Shown here: positions 45,860 to 53,384 of the stretch, piece by piece
How the letters are laid out: every line of letters starts with the position of its first letter
Position numbering within the stretch: the stretch's first letter is position 1
Assembly (NCBI RefSeq): GCF_020172085.1
Contig: NZ_JAIVAT010000007.1
Location: forward strand, 868,001-932,000
Direction: 5' to 3'
Origin: Rossellomorea aquimaris
GTDB taxonomy: Bacteria > Bacillota > Bacilli > Bacillales > Bacillaceae_B
Length of the DNA: 64,000 nucleotides
Program-made: the position numbers and the translations under genes
The notes under the pieces: model-generated
The model's database searches: none
Told to the model about the DNA's origin: nothing
The model's input: only the letters and a program-made list of their open reading frames with translations

Positions 45860-46866
45860 GAGAAACCTTTCCCTCCTTTATGAACGATGAACAGGAAGAA
45901 GGGCAGCCCCAGCATCGAAACGATCGCTGCCACAGGTGTTTCATATGGAGCATTGATCGTGCGTCCCAGTGTGTCTGCTAGAAGCATGAATGAAGCACCA
46001 AACAGGGAGGAGACGGGAATGATGAACCGATAATCCGTCCCAACGACTGCCCGGACCATATGGGGAATCATCAATCCGATGAACACCATATTCCCGACAA
46101 GGGAAACGGCGGCACCTGCAAGGAGGACGATCACGATGAAAAGAACCGTTTTGACAAATGCCGTACGCTGTCCCAAGCCTACCGCCACTTCCTCGTTCAA
46201 ACTCAAGATCGTCAGCTGTCTGGAGAAAAATAAAGCTACCAAAATACCGATCATTATAAACGGAACGATCACGTGCAGCTGAGACCAGGTCGTTCCGATC
46301 ATTCCACCTGCAGTCCACATAGAGACATCTTTCGATAACTTGAAAAATAAACCGATTCCTTCTGCTATGGCAAATAAAAAGGCAGATACTGCAGCTCCCG
46401 CCAGTACGATTCTAAAGGGGGAAAAACCGCCTCTTTTCATGGAACTGATCCCAAATACCATAAGGGCTCCGGCGGCGGCACCTATAAAGCAGGCAATCAT
46501 GATTCCGTAATAGCTGATGGAGGGGATGAATGCGAGAGCGATTGCCAAGGAAGCATTCGCTCCTGCGGTTAAGCCCAGTAAACCAGGATCGGCCAGGGGA
46601 TTACGCGTCATGCCCTGCATGATGGCGCCTGATACGGCCAGGGATGCCCCGACCACGATGGCAGCTACTTCCCTGGGGAAGCGGATTTCTTGAAGGATAG
46701 TGATTTTGTCTCCTTCAGCCGAGAAAGTCAAGGCATGCAACACATCCATCACCGTTGTCTCTGCAGCTCCAAATGTAACAGAAACCAAAAAGGCAGCTCC
46801 AAATAGGAGGGTTGCACCGATCAATTTATAAAAAAATGGAAATCGTTGATTTTGAGTGGTCATCAT
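45856..46866 (-). CDS. Iron-siderophore ABC permease, FecCD family (first)
   Basis: 336 residues. RFPREVAAIVVGASLAVSGAIMQGMTRNPLADPGLLGLTAGA and GNMVFIGLMIPHMVRAVVGTDYR mark the FecCD family. It forms a heterodimeric channel with the next gene's product. It starts 67 bp after the binding-protein gene; a hairpin in that gap could lower its expression relative to the binding protein. Confidence 0.93.
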   Translation of the reverse strand: MMTTQNQRFPFFYKLIGATLLFGAAFLVSVTFGAAETTVMDVLHALTFSAEGDKITILQEIRFPREVAAIVVGASLAVSGAIMQGMTRNPLADPGLLGLTAGANASLAIALAFIPSISYYGIMIACFIGAAAGALMVFGISSMKRGGFSPFRIVLAGAAVSAFLFAIAEGIGLFFKLSKDVSMWTAGGMIGTTWSQLHVIVPFIMIGILVALFFSRQLTILSLNEEVAVGLGQRTAFVKTVLFIVIVLLAGAAVSLVGNMVFIGLMIPHMVRAVVGTDYRFIIPVSSLFGASFMLLADTLGRTINAPYETPVAAIVSMLGLPFFLFIVHKGGKGFS

Positions 46867-46897
46867 CCATCATCTTTTCTTTATAGAATAGTGAAAA

Positions 46898-46924
46898 GGG
46901 GAATTCTCATCATAAGAATTCCCC
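46898..46924 (-). terminator. Intercistronic hairpin (possible partial terminator)
   Basis: GGGGAATTCT and AGAATTCCCC form a 10 bp stem around seven bases, with TTTTC after it on the minus strand. It lies between the binding-protein gene and the permease genes, a common place for attenuation or mRNA-end protection. Confidence 0.55.
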
Positions 46925-46933
46925 CTGTAAGAA

Positions 46934-47854
46934 TTAATTGCCTAGAAATTTCTCTTTGAAGAAGTCCAACTGATAATCCAAAGTAAGAGGATCGTTAAAA
47001 TAAAATTCCATCATATTCACTTCAAATACCTGGTTGTTCTTCACTGCAGGAATGTTTTTGTACGTTTCGGTTTCCATAAAGGAGTTATCTGCTTTAGGAT
47101 CTTTACTTAAGATCAAATAGTCTCCCGCAAACTCGGGCATCACCTCAGTGGAAAGGGCGAAGTATCCAGGTTCCAAAGCTTGTTCTTTTACTTTTTCAGG
47201 CATATTCAAATCCATTTCTTGATAAAGGATTTCTGTACCGCGACCCCAATTGTTTCCGTATACGTATAACTGCTTATTAAAGCTTTCAATGACGGAAACG
47301 GTTGCATCTTCCCCGATTTTGGCTTTAATATCATCACCGGCAGTTTGGGCACGCTTTTTGAAATCATCGACCCATTGTTGAGCTTCTTTTTCTTTGTTTA
47401 ATAGTTTCCCAATTTCGATGTGTTGAGTTAAATAGTCTACTTTTCCATAAGTGTATGTAACCGTAGGGGCGATTTCATTTAACTTATCGACATTTTTGAT
47501 ATTGGATAATCCAATGATTAAATCGGGATCGAGTTCGATGATTTTTTCCAGATTTTCGTCGGTTACTTCTTCAACCCCTTCGAGTTCCTTATCCCAGCGA
47601 GGATTCATCTTGGACCAGGAATCCACACCGACGAGATTTACATCGAGTGCCATCACGTTTCCGGCAAATGAAGATAGAACGACGACACGCTGTGGATCGG
47701 CCGGTACTTCAACGGGACCATTTTCTGATTGATAGGTAATGGTATCTGATGCTTTTTCTTTTTCTTCTGAACCTTCTTTTGATGTAGAGCTGTTGCTGCA
47801 TGCACTAACGAGTAGCAACAGCAGAATAGTGAACGGGATCATCCATTTTTTCAT
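46934..47854 (-). CDS. Iron-siderophore binding lipoprotein
   Basis: Extracytoplasmic receptor of 306 residues. A lipoprotein signal ends at LLLLVSAC. An acidic/serine linker precedes the class III substrate-binding fold (PQRVVVLSSFAGNVMALDVNLVGVDSW, ELDPDLIIGLSN, NKLNEIAPTVTY). It resembles YfiY/FhuD-type hydroxamate receptors. Its start lies 50 bases inside the end of the ATPase gene, with AAAAGGAGA inside that coding sequence. Confidence 0.9.
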   Translation of the reverse strand: MKKWMIPFTILLLLLVSACSNSSTSKEGSEEKEKASDTITYQSENGPVEVPADPQRVVVLSSFAGNVMALDVNLVGVDSWSKMNPRWDKELEGVEEVTDENLEKIIELDPDLIIGLSNIKNVDKLNEIAPTVTYTYGKVDYLTQHIEIGKLLNKEKEAQQWVDDFKKRAQTAGDDIKAKIGEDATVSVIESFNKQLYVYGNNWGRGTEILYQEMDLNMPEKVKEQALEPGYFALSTEVMPEFAGDYLILSKDPKADNSFMETETYKNIPAVKNNQVFEVNMMEFYFNDPLTLDYQLDFFKEKFLGN

Positions 47855-48650
47855 ATTTATTTTCTCCTTTTAGTAAGTTATATGTCATACACATTGGCTT
47901 ATTTGTTCGAGGATCTCTTCCAATCTCGGCATCTATCTGGAATACTTTTTTCAATACATCATGGGTGATGACTTCCTCACATGTACCCGATTTTACGATT
48001 TCACCCTCCTTTAACGCTACAATATAATCGGCAAAACGGGCTGCCTGATTCAAATCGTGAAGGACCATGACGATTGTACGGTTCTGTTCTCGATTGAGCG
48101 TCTGCAATAGTTCCAATACTTCGAGCTGGTGAGCCATGTCTAAGTATGTAGTAGGTTCATCGAGGAAGATAATGTCCGTTTCCTGAGCGAGTGCCATGGC
48201 AATCCACACCCGTTGTCGCTGACCACCTGATAATGCATCCACTTCCCTGTATTTGAATTCTTGGGTTCCCGTTACATCAAGCGACCAGTTGATGACATCA
48301 TAATCTTTTTTTGTCAATCGACCGATTCCTTTTTGATGGGGGAAGCGCCCATAAGACACTAATTCCCCAACGGTCAGACCGCTGGCACTTTCAGGTGTTT
48401 GGGGAAGGATCGCCAACTTTTTGGCCAGCTCTTTCGTGTTTCCTTTCGAAATGACTTCCCCATCCAGCACAACATTGCCGGAGTGGTGGGGGATGATGCG
48501 GGTAATCGCTTTCAGCAAGGTGGACTTGCCACACCCGTTGGACCCAATGATGGTGGTGATCTTTCCGTCCGGAATGTCGACGCTGAGATCCTTCACAATC
48601 AATCGGTCTCCGTATCCAATGTTTAATTCATCTGTATAGAGGCGAACCAT
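47805..48650 (-). CDS. Iron-siderophore ABC ATPase
   Basis: Powers the importer. 281 residues. Walker A GSNGCGKST, signature LSGGQRQR, Walker B IIFLDEPTTYLD and switch His LHDLNQAA are all present. It is close in size and sequence to YusV of B. subtilis, which serves several siderophore receptors. The last ~16 codons overlap the binding-protein gene in another frame. First gene of the operon, 31 bases from a Fur box. Confidence 0.93.
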   Translation of the reverse strand: MVRLYTDELNIGYGDRLIVKDLSVDIPDGKITTIIGSNGCGKSTLLKAITRIIPHHSGNVVLDGEVISKGNTKELAKKLAILPQTPESASGLTVGELVSYGRFPHQKGIGRLTKKDYDVINWSLDVTGTQEFKYREVDALSGGQRQRVWIAMALAQETDIIFLDEPTTYLDMAHQLEVLELLQTLNREQNRTIVMVLHDLNQAARFADYIVALKEGEIVKSGTCEEVITHDVLKKVFQIDAEIGRDPRTNKPMCMTYNLLKGENKYEKMDDPVHYSAVATR

Positions 48651-48680
48651 TTTATGCCCTCCGTTTAGTAAAAGATAAGT

Positions 48681-48695
48681 TGATAATGATTCTCA
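48681..48695. promoter_or_regulatory. Fur box of the siderophore importer
   Basis: TGATAAT-G-ATTCTCA, a 7-1-7 Fur site that reads on with TTCTC. It lies between the leftward promoter and the ATPase start codon. Confidence 0.85.
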
Positions 48696-48711
48696 TTCTC
48701 GAACAATTTCA

Positions 48712-48740
48712 ATACTATAATCCTTTTTTCTTAAAGTCAA
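48712..48740 (-). promoter_or_regulatory. SigA-type promoter of the siderophore importer
   Basis: On the minus strand TTGACT (48735-48740), a 17-base spacer and TAGTAT (48712-48717). The Fur box lies 16 bases downstream. Confidence 0.7.
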
Positions 48741-48752
48741 TAGAAAATTTGG

Positions 48753-48781
48753 TTGTCAAACTAGTGAAAAAGAGGTAGGAT
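48753..48781 (+). promoter_or_regulatory. SigA-type promoter of the reductase gene
   Basis: TTGTCA (48753-48758), a 17-base spacer and TAGGAT (48776-48781). The Fur box begins five bases later. The divergent importer promoter starts only 12 bp away. Confidence 0.7.
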
Positions 48782-48786
48782 TTAAT

Positions 48787-48801
48787 TGAGAATGATAATC
48801 A
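48787..48801. promoter_or_regulatory. Fur box of the reductase gene
   Basis: TGAGAAT-G-ATAATCA, 7-1-7 architecture with one mismatch in each arm to the consensus. Predicts iron repression of the ferredoxin-NADP reductase-like gene. Confidence 0.82.
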
Positions 48802-48834
48802 ATTAGAATGAGGTTGTGTGAGGAGTGAACGAAA

Positions 48835-49884
48835 ATGGATCATCAAGATGTATTTGATGTTACAGTCATAGGAGGCGGCCCGGCAGGTCTTTACTCGGCT
48901 TTTTATAGTGGTCTAAGGGAAATGAAAACAAAGATTATTGAGTATCAGCCAGCATTGGGTGGTAAAATCCATGTTTATCCCGAAAAAATGATTTGGGATG
49001 TCGGTGGACTTACTCCAATACCGGGTGCTCAGCTAATTCACCAGCTTGTTCAACAAGGTTTAACCTTCGATCCTACAGTTGTTTTAAATGAAAAAGTTGA
49101 GACCATTACACGTCAGGAAGATGGAGTATTCATATTGAAAGGCTCGTCAGGGCAGAAGCACTATACAAAAACGGTGATCGTTGCCGTCGGAAGTGGCATC
49201 ATTACCCCTCAAAAACTTGATATCGAAGGGGCAAAACGGTTTGAGGTTACGAATTTGCATTATACCGTCAAGTCATTGAGAAGTTTCAAGGATAAAACCG
49301 TTGTGATTTCAGGTGGGGGAAATTCGGCGGTCGACTGGGCCAATGAATTGGAACCCGTGGCGAGGAAGGTGTACGTGACATATCGGAAAGATGCCCTTAA
49401 CGGTCATGAAGCGCAGTGTGCCCAGCTAATGAACAGCTCCGCCACCTGTCTGTTCAATACCTCAATCACCAAGCTCATTGCAGCCAACGATCACCAGACT
49501 ATTGACGGGGTCGAGTTGACCAATCATCAAACAGGTGATGTATCGCATTTATCCATTGATGAAGTCATTATCAATCATGGCTATGAAATCGATACAGAAC
49601 TGCTGAAGAACAGCTCATTGGGAATTGAAATGATCGATCAGTACTACATTGCAGGGACTTCAAACAGTGAGTCGTCCATCAACGGACTATATGCAGCAGG
49701 AGATATATTAAAACACGATGGGAAAGTTAACCTCATTGCAGGAGCGTTCCAAGACGCCGCAAACGCCGTCAATAAAGCCAAACAATATATACAACCAGAA
49801 GCAGAAAGCTCCGCCATGGTATCCTCCCATAACGAAGTCTTCAAAACCAAAAACAAACAACTCGTTAAAGAGATGATGAAATAG
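48835..49884 (+). CDS. ycgT: Ferredoxin-NADP reductase 2-like (YcgT/YumC type)
   Basis: Flavoprotein of 349 residues. FAD-binding motif VIGGGPAGLYSAFY at the N-terminus and NADPH motif VVISGGGNSAVDWANEL near 165. The CxxC of thioredoxin reductases is absent, as in TrxR-like ferredoxin reductases. YcgT of B. subtilis belongs to the Fur regulon, and here a Fur box lies 34 bp upstream. It may supply electrons for iron release from siderophores taken up by the divergent importer. Confidence 0.85.
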   Translation: MDHQDVFDVTVIGGGPAGLYSAFYSGLREMKTKIIEYQPALGGKIHVYPEKMIWDVGGLTPIPGAQLIHQLVQQGLTFDPTVVLNEKVETITRQEDGVFILKGSSGQKHYTKTVIVAVGSGIITPQKLDIEGAKRFEVTNLHYTVKSLRSFKDKTVVISGGGNSAVDWANELEPVARKVYVTYRKDALNGHEAQCAQLMNSSATCLFNTSITKLIAANDHQTIDGVELTNHQTGDVSHLSIDEVIINHGYEIDTELLKNSSLGIEMIDQYYIAGTSNSESSINGLYAAGDILKHDGKVNLIAGAFQDAANAVNKAKQYIQPEAESSAMVSSHNEVFKTKNKQLVKEMMK

Positions 49885-49960
49885 AGGGACGGACCTCTGT
49901 TTTTGTGGATGAATCCTTTTATATCAAGAGTTTAGTAGTGAAACTAGAGGTCCGTCCCTC
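49884..49960. repeat. 77 bp element bounded by GAGGGACGGACCTC / GAGGTCCGTCCCTC
   Basis: Exact inverted 14-base ends, 49-base unrelated interior. The left end overlaps the final base of the TAG stop codon of the reductase gene. Confidence 0.82.
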
Positions 49961-49975
49961 AAAACAAGTCCTCAT

Positions 49976-50009
49976 GAAAAAAGATGCTTACCGAGGTAAG
50001 CATCTTTAC
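49976..50009. terminator. Bidirectional terminator
   Basis: AAAGATGCTTAC pairs with GTAAGCATCTTT around CGAG, with A-run and T-run flanks. Confidence 0.85.
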
Positions 50010-50014
50010 TGGTT

Positions 50015-50740
50015 TTATGCGTTATACTGTTCAACATTCTTACTGTGACTTGATTCATTACGCTTGTTGGCAAAGTAACCTAAGAGCAAGATCAGGACCG
50101 TCAACCCAATGGTAATGATGGTGGTGATTGCTCCATGCTCTATATTTACCAGGTTTAAGAATTTCTCATCTGACACGATCATTTCTCCTGCTGTGTAGGC
50201 AAGGATCCCTGCTCCAAGGTATGCAATCCAGCGATATTTTTCGAGGATTTTTACAATGGCTTTTGATCCGAATATCATGATCGGAATCGAGATGAATACG
50301 CCAAGGGCGATCATGCCGATATGTCCATGCGCGGCACCGGCCACAGCAACGACATTATCAAGACTCATAGCGGCATCGGCAACGATGATGGTCATGATGG
50401 CCTGTCTAAGTCCGGTATGCGATTTGATATTGGCATCTTCTTCATCTTCAACGAGTACCTGATAGGCAATCCATAGAAGAAGGATGCCTCCGATAAGATG
50501 CACAAATGGAATTTGCAATAAATAAACAATAACGGCAGCAAATAAAATTCGCAGGATGACAGCTCCAGCCGTACCCCAGAATATCGCTTTGTTTTGGAGG
50601 TCTTTTGGTAATCTTCTTGTCGCCATGGCAATGACGATTGCATTATCTCCAGACAAAATGACGTCGATGGCTATGATTTTTAAAAGGGCAATGATTGCAT
50701 CTGTCGAAATGGCAAGTCCAAGTGGAAATAAGAAATCCAT
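50015..50740 (-). CDS. TerC-family membrane protein (YceF/YkoY/YjbE-like)
   Basis: 241 residues with seven membrane segments. The two acidic metal-type motifs are AIDVILSGDNAIVIAMA near the N-terminus and ADAAMSLDNVVAVAGAAHG near the middle. Bacillus relatives export manganese or metallate exoenzymes. AAGGAGGAAC precedes the ATG. I do not see a yybP-ykoY (manganese) riboswitch upstream. Confidence 0.9.
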   Translation of the reverse strand: MDFLFPLGLAISTDAIIALLKIIAIDVILSGDNAIVIAMATRRLPKDLQNKAIFWGTAGAVILRILFAAVIVYLLQIPFVHLIGGILLLWIAYQVLVEDEEDANIKSHTGLRQAIMTIIVADAAMSLDNVVAVAGAAHGHIGMIALGVFISIPIMIFGSKAIVKILEKYRWIAYLGAGILAYTAGEMIVSDEKFLNLVNIEHGAITTIITIGLTVLILLLGYFANKRNESSHSKNVEQYNA

Positions 50741-50917
50741 ATTAGTTCCTCCTTGTATAATCTATGAACGAAATACTAACTAATCTATAGTACCACAAAT
50801 AATAGATTTATAAACTTCCAACATTTTAAAGATCCTTTTTCTTTATCCTTTAGAGGAAATTCGTGGTTAATAGAGAAAGTGACATGGAGGAGAATGAATG
50901 ATAAAGGAGGAGCAGGA

Positions 50918-51295
50918 TTGAGAGAAGAAATTCAATTTCATAAAACGATTCCGATCTTGAGAATATTTGATATTGAAAAGGCAAAAGAATTTTACATGGA
51001 TATCCTTGAATACACTCTTGATTGGGAGCATGCATTTGAAACATCTTTCCCTCTTTACATGCAGGTGTCAAAGGGAAATAGCATTCTTCATCTTTCAGAA
51101 CATCATGGAGATTGCAGTCCGGGTGCAGCCATTAGAATGGAAGTAGAAGGGATAGAAGAGTTTCTAACAGGCATTTTAAGAAAGAATTACCGGTTCGCAA
51201 AACCAGCAATAGAACATACCCCTTGGAAAACAAAAGAATTTCAAATAATCGATCCGTTTGGAAACAAGCTGATCTATTATCAAGAACTCACATAA
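50918..51295 (+). CDS. Glyoxalase/bleomycin-resistance-fold protein
   Basis: About 125 residues of the vicinal-oxygen-chelate fold: IPILRIFDIEKAKEFYMDILEYTLDWEH and FQIIDPFGNKLIYYQEL are the two repeat ends. It may bind a toxic ligand rather than catalyse. TTG 50918 is seven bases after a perfect AAAGGAGG; ATG 50894 with its own GGAGGA is the alternative and would add eight residues. Confidence 0.82.
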   Translation: MREEIQFHKTIPILRIFDIEKAKEFYMDILEYTLDWEHAFETSFPLYMQVSKGNSILHLSEHHGDCSPGAAIRMEVEGIEEFLTGILRKNYRFAKPAIEHTPWKTKEFQIIDPFGNKLIYYQELT

Positions 51296-51297
51296 CA

Positions 51298-51340
51298 TGA
51301 AAAATCCCCGACTCCATTTTAAGAGCCGGGGATTTTTTCG
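51298..51340. terminator. Bidirectional terminator
   Basis: AAAAATCCCCG pairs with CGGGGATTTTT, with A- and T-runs outside. Serves the glyoxalase-fold gene and the convergent Gly/His-rich gene. Confidence 0.82.
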
Positions 51341-51344
51341 TTGA

Positions 51345-51614
51345 TTAATATTGCGGGTAAGGCGGTGGATAAGGGTACGGGTAGGGATATGGATACGGTA
51401 CTGGTACCGGATAGGGTCCCGGTGATGCCGCAGCTCCGACGGCCAGGCCTGTCACAGCACCTGCAGCGAATGGGTATCCACCGTGATGCCCCCAGTTCCA
51501 GCCATTATTCCAATTTCCTCCGTGTCCCCAGGAGGCATGCCCATGGCCATGGCCCCAACTGGCGTGACCTCCACCTCCGTGCACCCGACTATGCATACTC
51601 AATGGTAAATTCAA
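51345..51614 (-). CDS. Gly/His/Trp-rich small protein with Tyr-Pro tail
   Basis: About 89 residues. The first half has imperfect GHASWGHGHG repeats rich in Gly, His and Trp. A small hydrophobic glycine-zipper segment (AAGAVTGLAVGAAA) follows, then a Pro-Tyr tail (PVPYPYPYPYP). TTG 51614 is the likely start, eight bases after AAAGGTGA. The composition suggests a surface or spore-coat protein and possible metal binding, but I do not recognise it. Confidence 0.6.
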   Translation of the reverse strand: MNLPLSMHSRVHGGGGHASWGHGHGHASWGHGGNWNNGWNWGHHGGYPFAAGAVTGLAVGAAASPGPYPVPVPYPYPYPYPYPPPYPQY

Positions 51615-51800
51615 TGTCAGTCTCACCTTTCTCAAAAAAGAGGAATTGCTACATCATATGTGGATTTTCCTTAAAGGGGATATAAAGTTTCACAGGATCA
51701 CAAGGAAAAGCATTTCTCACGTGAACTTTATGAACAAAATACACAAAAGTTTTCTTTTGACGTTTATTTTCAATTTATTCTATTAAGTTTCGGAATTTTC

Positions 51801-51819
51801 TATAATGAAAGCGTTATCA
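51801..51819 (+). promoter_or_regulatory. cre site overlapping the tctC -10 region
   Basis: TGAAAGCGTTATCA (51806-51819) matches the CcpA consensus TGWNANCGNTNWCA at every defined position. The -10 TATAAT at 51801-51806 overlaps its first base. CcpA binding here would repress tctCBA when sugar is available. Confidence 0.8.
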
Positions 51820-51845
51820 AAAATATTCAAAGGGGGAGAAAATGA

Positions 51846-52859
51846 ATGAAAAAGAAAAACGGTGTATTGGCTCTTATTTTATCAGGATTATTAGTCGCAA
51901 CCACTGCATGCGGAAGCTCGGATTCTGCCAGTAATACTGAAACGGATGGGAAGTGGGCACCCTCAAAGCCGATTGAAGTCGTGGCTCCGGCAGGCGCTGG
52001 CGGAGGCTGGGATACAACGGCCAGAACCGTATCAAAGGTGATGGAAGAACAGAAAATCATTGACCAACGTATGGCTGTGGTCAATAAGCCTGGTGGTGGT
52101 GGATCTGTCGGCTGGTCCTATATTGATAGCAAAAAAGGGGATAATCATACAATGTTCGTGACATCTCCGCCAATCTTCTTTGTACCACTTAATGGGCAGT
52201 CTACATTATCGCATAAAGATTTTACTCCAATAGCGGGGGTGATTGCTGACTACGGGGCTTTTGTTGTAGATGCCGATTCTCCATACGATACGATGAATGA
52301 TCTTGTGGATGCATTAAAGAAGGATCCGACATCTGTTTCAATCGTTGGTGTTTCTTCACCTGGAAGCATGGATCATATGCAATTCGTTAAGGCCGTTAAA
52401 GCAGCAGGAGTGGATGTGAAAAAATTGAAATATGTTTCCGCACAGGACGGTTCAGGTATGAGTATGCTCCTTGGCGGAAAAGTAGATGTCTATTCCACAG
52501 GACTTGCAGAAGCTTCTGAACAAGCACGTGCCGGCAAGGTGAAAGTTCTGGCTATCACAGCACCAGAACGCCTGGAAGGGGATACCGTATCAGATTTCCC
52601 TACGTTGAGAGAACAAGGGATCGACGATGAATTTGTTGTGTGGCGCGGTTTCCTGGGACCAAAGGATATGGATCCTGATGCCGTCGCCTATTATGAAAAT
52701 GCGTTCAAGGAAATGATCGAAACGGATCAATGGAAGGAAATGCGGGACAAGTTTGGCTGGACGGATAACTATATGTCTTCTGAAGAGTTCAGTGATTTCC
52801 TGGATAAAGAATACAAGGAAATCGAAGCATTGATGGAGGAAATCGGCTTGAAAAAATAG
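51846..52859 (+). CDS. tctC: TctC: tripartite tricarboxylate transporter binding protein
   Basis: Lipoprotein receptor of 337 residues (LLVATTAC lipobox). The TctC/Bug fold is shown by KPIEVVAPAGAGGGWDTTARTVSKVM and VVNKPGGGGSVGWSYI, which grip a carboxylate, and by GMSMLLGGKVDVYSTGLAEA. Captures citrate, tartrate or a related acid for the TctAB permease. First gene of tctCBA. Confidence 0.93.
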   Translation: MKKKNGVLALILSGLLVATTACGSSDSASNTETDGKWAPSKPIEVVAPAGAGGGWDTTARTVSKVMEEQKIIDQRMAVVNKPGGGGSVGWSYIDSKKGDNHTMFVTSPPIFFVPLNGQSTLSHKDFTPIAGVIADYGAFVVDADSPYDTMNDLVDALKKDPTSVSIVGVSSPGSMDHMQFVKAVKAAGVDVKKLKYVSAQDGSGMSMLLGGKVDVYSTGLAEASEQARAGKVKVLAITAPERLEGDTVSDFPTLREQGIDDEFVVWRGFLGPKDMDPDAVAYYENAFKEMIETDQWKEMRDKFGWTDNYMSSEEFSDFLDKEYKEIEALMEEIGLKK

Positions 52860-52913
52860 AGGTGTTGGGAGCAGATTTCTCTGTTCCCTCCTTTCTTGAT
52901 TGGAGTGAATCAT

Positions 52914-53372
52914 ATGAGAACCAAACCAGATCGCATCATATCAATTATTTTATTAGTATTTTCAGGGATCTATTTAGCTCTAAGTTATCAGCTTCCTGCA
53001 TTTCCCTATGCCATCATAGATAGCGACGTGCTTCCAAAAGGGCTGGGATACCTGCTGATTGTATTAGCACTTGTCCTATTTTTTCAGGCAAAAGATGATA
53101 CCGATGAAGATAAGAAAAGGCGATATGTTAAAAAAGAAGATGTCATCATTTTATTATCGGTGCTTGGAGCGCTGCTCATCTATATCTATTTATTAGAACC
53201 AATTGGATTTTTATTATCTACGATTCTGTTTCTGTTAGTGATCCCATTTGTCCTGGGGTTCAAGAAGAAAGTGACTACTGTATTAGTCGCCTTTCTCTTT
53301 TCAGGAATCATGTATTACTCATTTACCTATTTACTCAATATTACTTTACCACAGGGGATTCTACCCTTTTAG
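52914..53372 (+). CDS. tctB: TctB: small membrane subunit
   Basis: About 152 residues with four membrane segments (IISIILLVFSGIYLALSYQL, YLLIVLALVLFFQA, VIILLSVLGALLIYIYLLEPIGFLLSTILFLLVIPF, VLVAFLFSGIMYYSFTYLL). It is the poorly conserved small subunit that pairs with TctA. GGAGTG is upstream of ATG 52914. Confidence 0.9.
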   Translation: MRTKPDRIISIILLVFSGIYLALSYQLPAFPYAIIDSDVLPKGLGYLLIVLALVLFFQAKDDTDEDKKRRYVKKEDVIILLSVLGALLIYIYLLEPIGFLLSTILFLLVIPFVLGFKKKVTTVLVAFLFSGIMYYSFTYLLNITLPQGILPF

Positions 53373-53384
53373 GAGGTGACCAGC

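Noticed and set aside
49884-49960. GAGGGACGGACCTC units as ordinary intrinsic terminators only
   Set aside because: The 49-base interior is too long for a tight loop, there is no T-run after the right arm, and a separate proper terminator follows at 49976.
50741-50878. Manganese (yybP-ykoY) riboswitch before the TerC gene
   Set aside because: TerC genes often have one, but the 138 bp upstream lack the conserved loops of that class.
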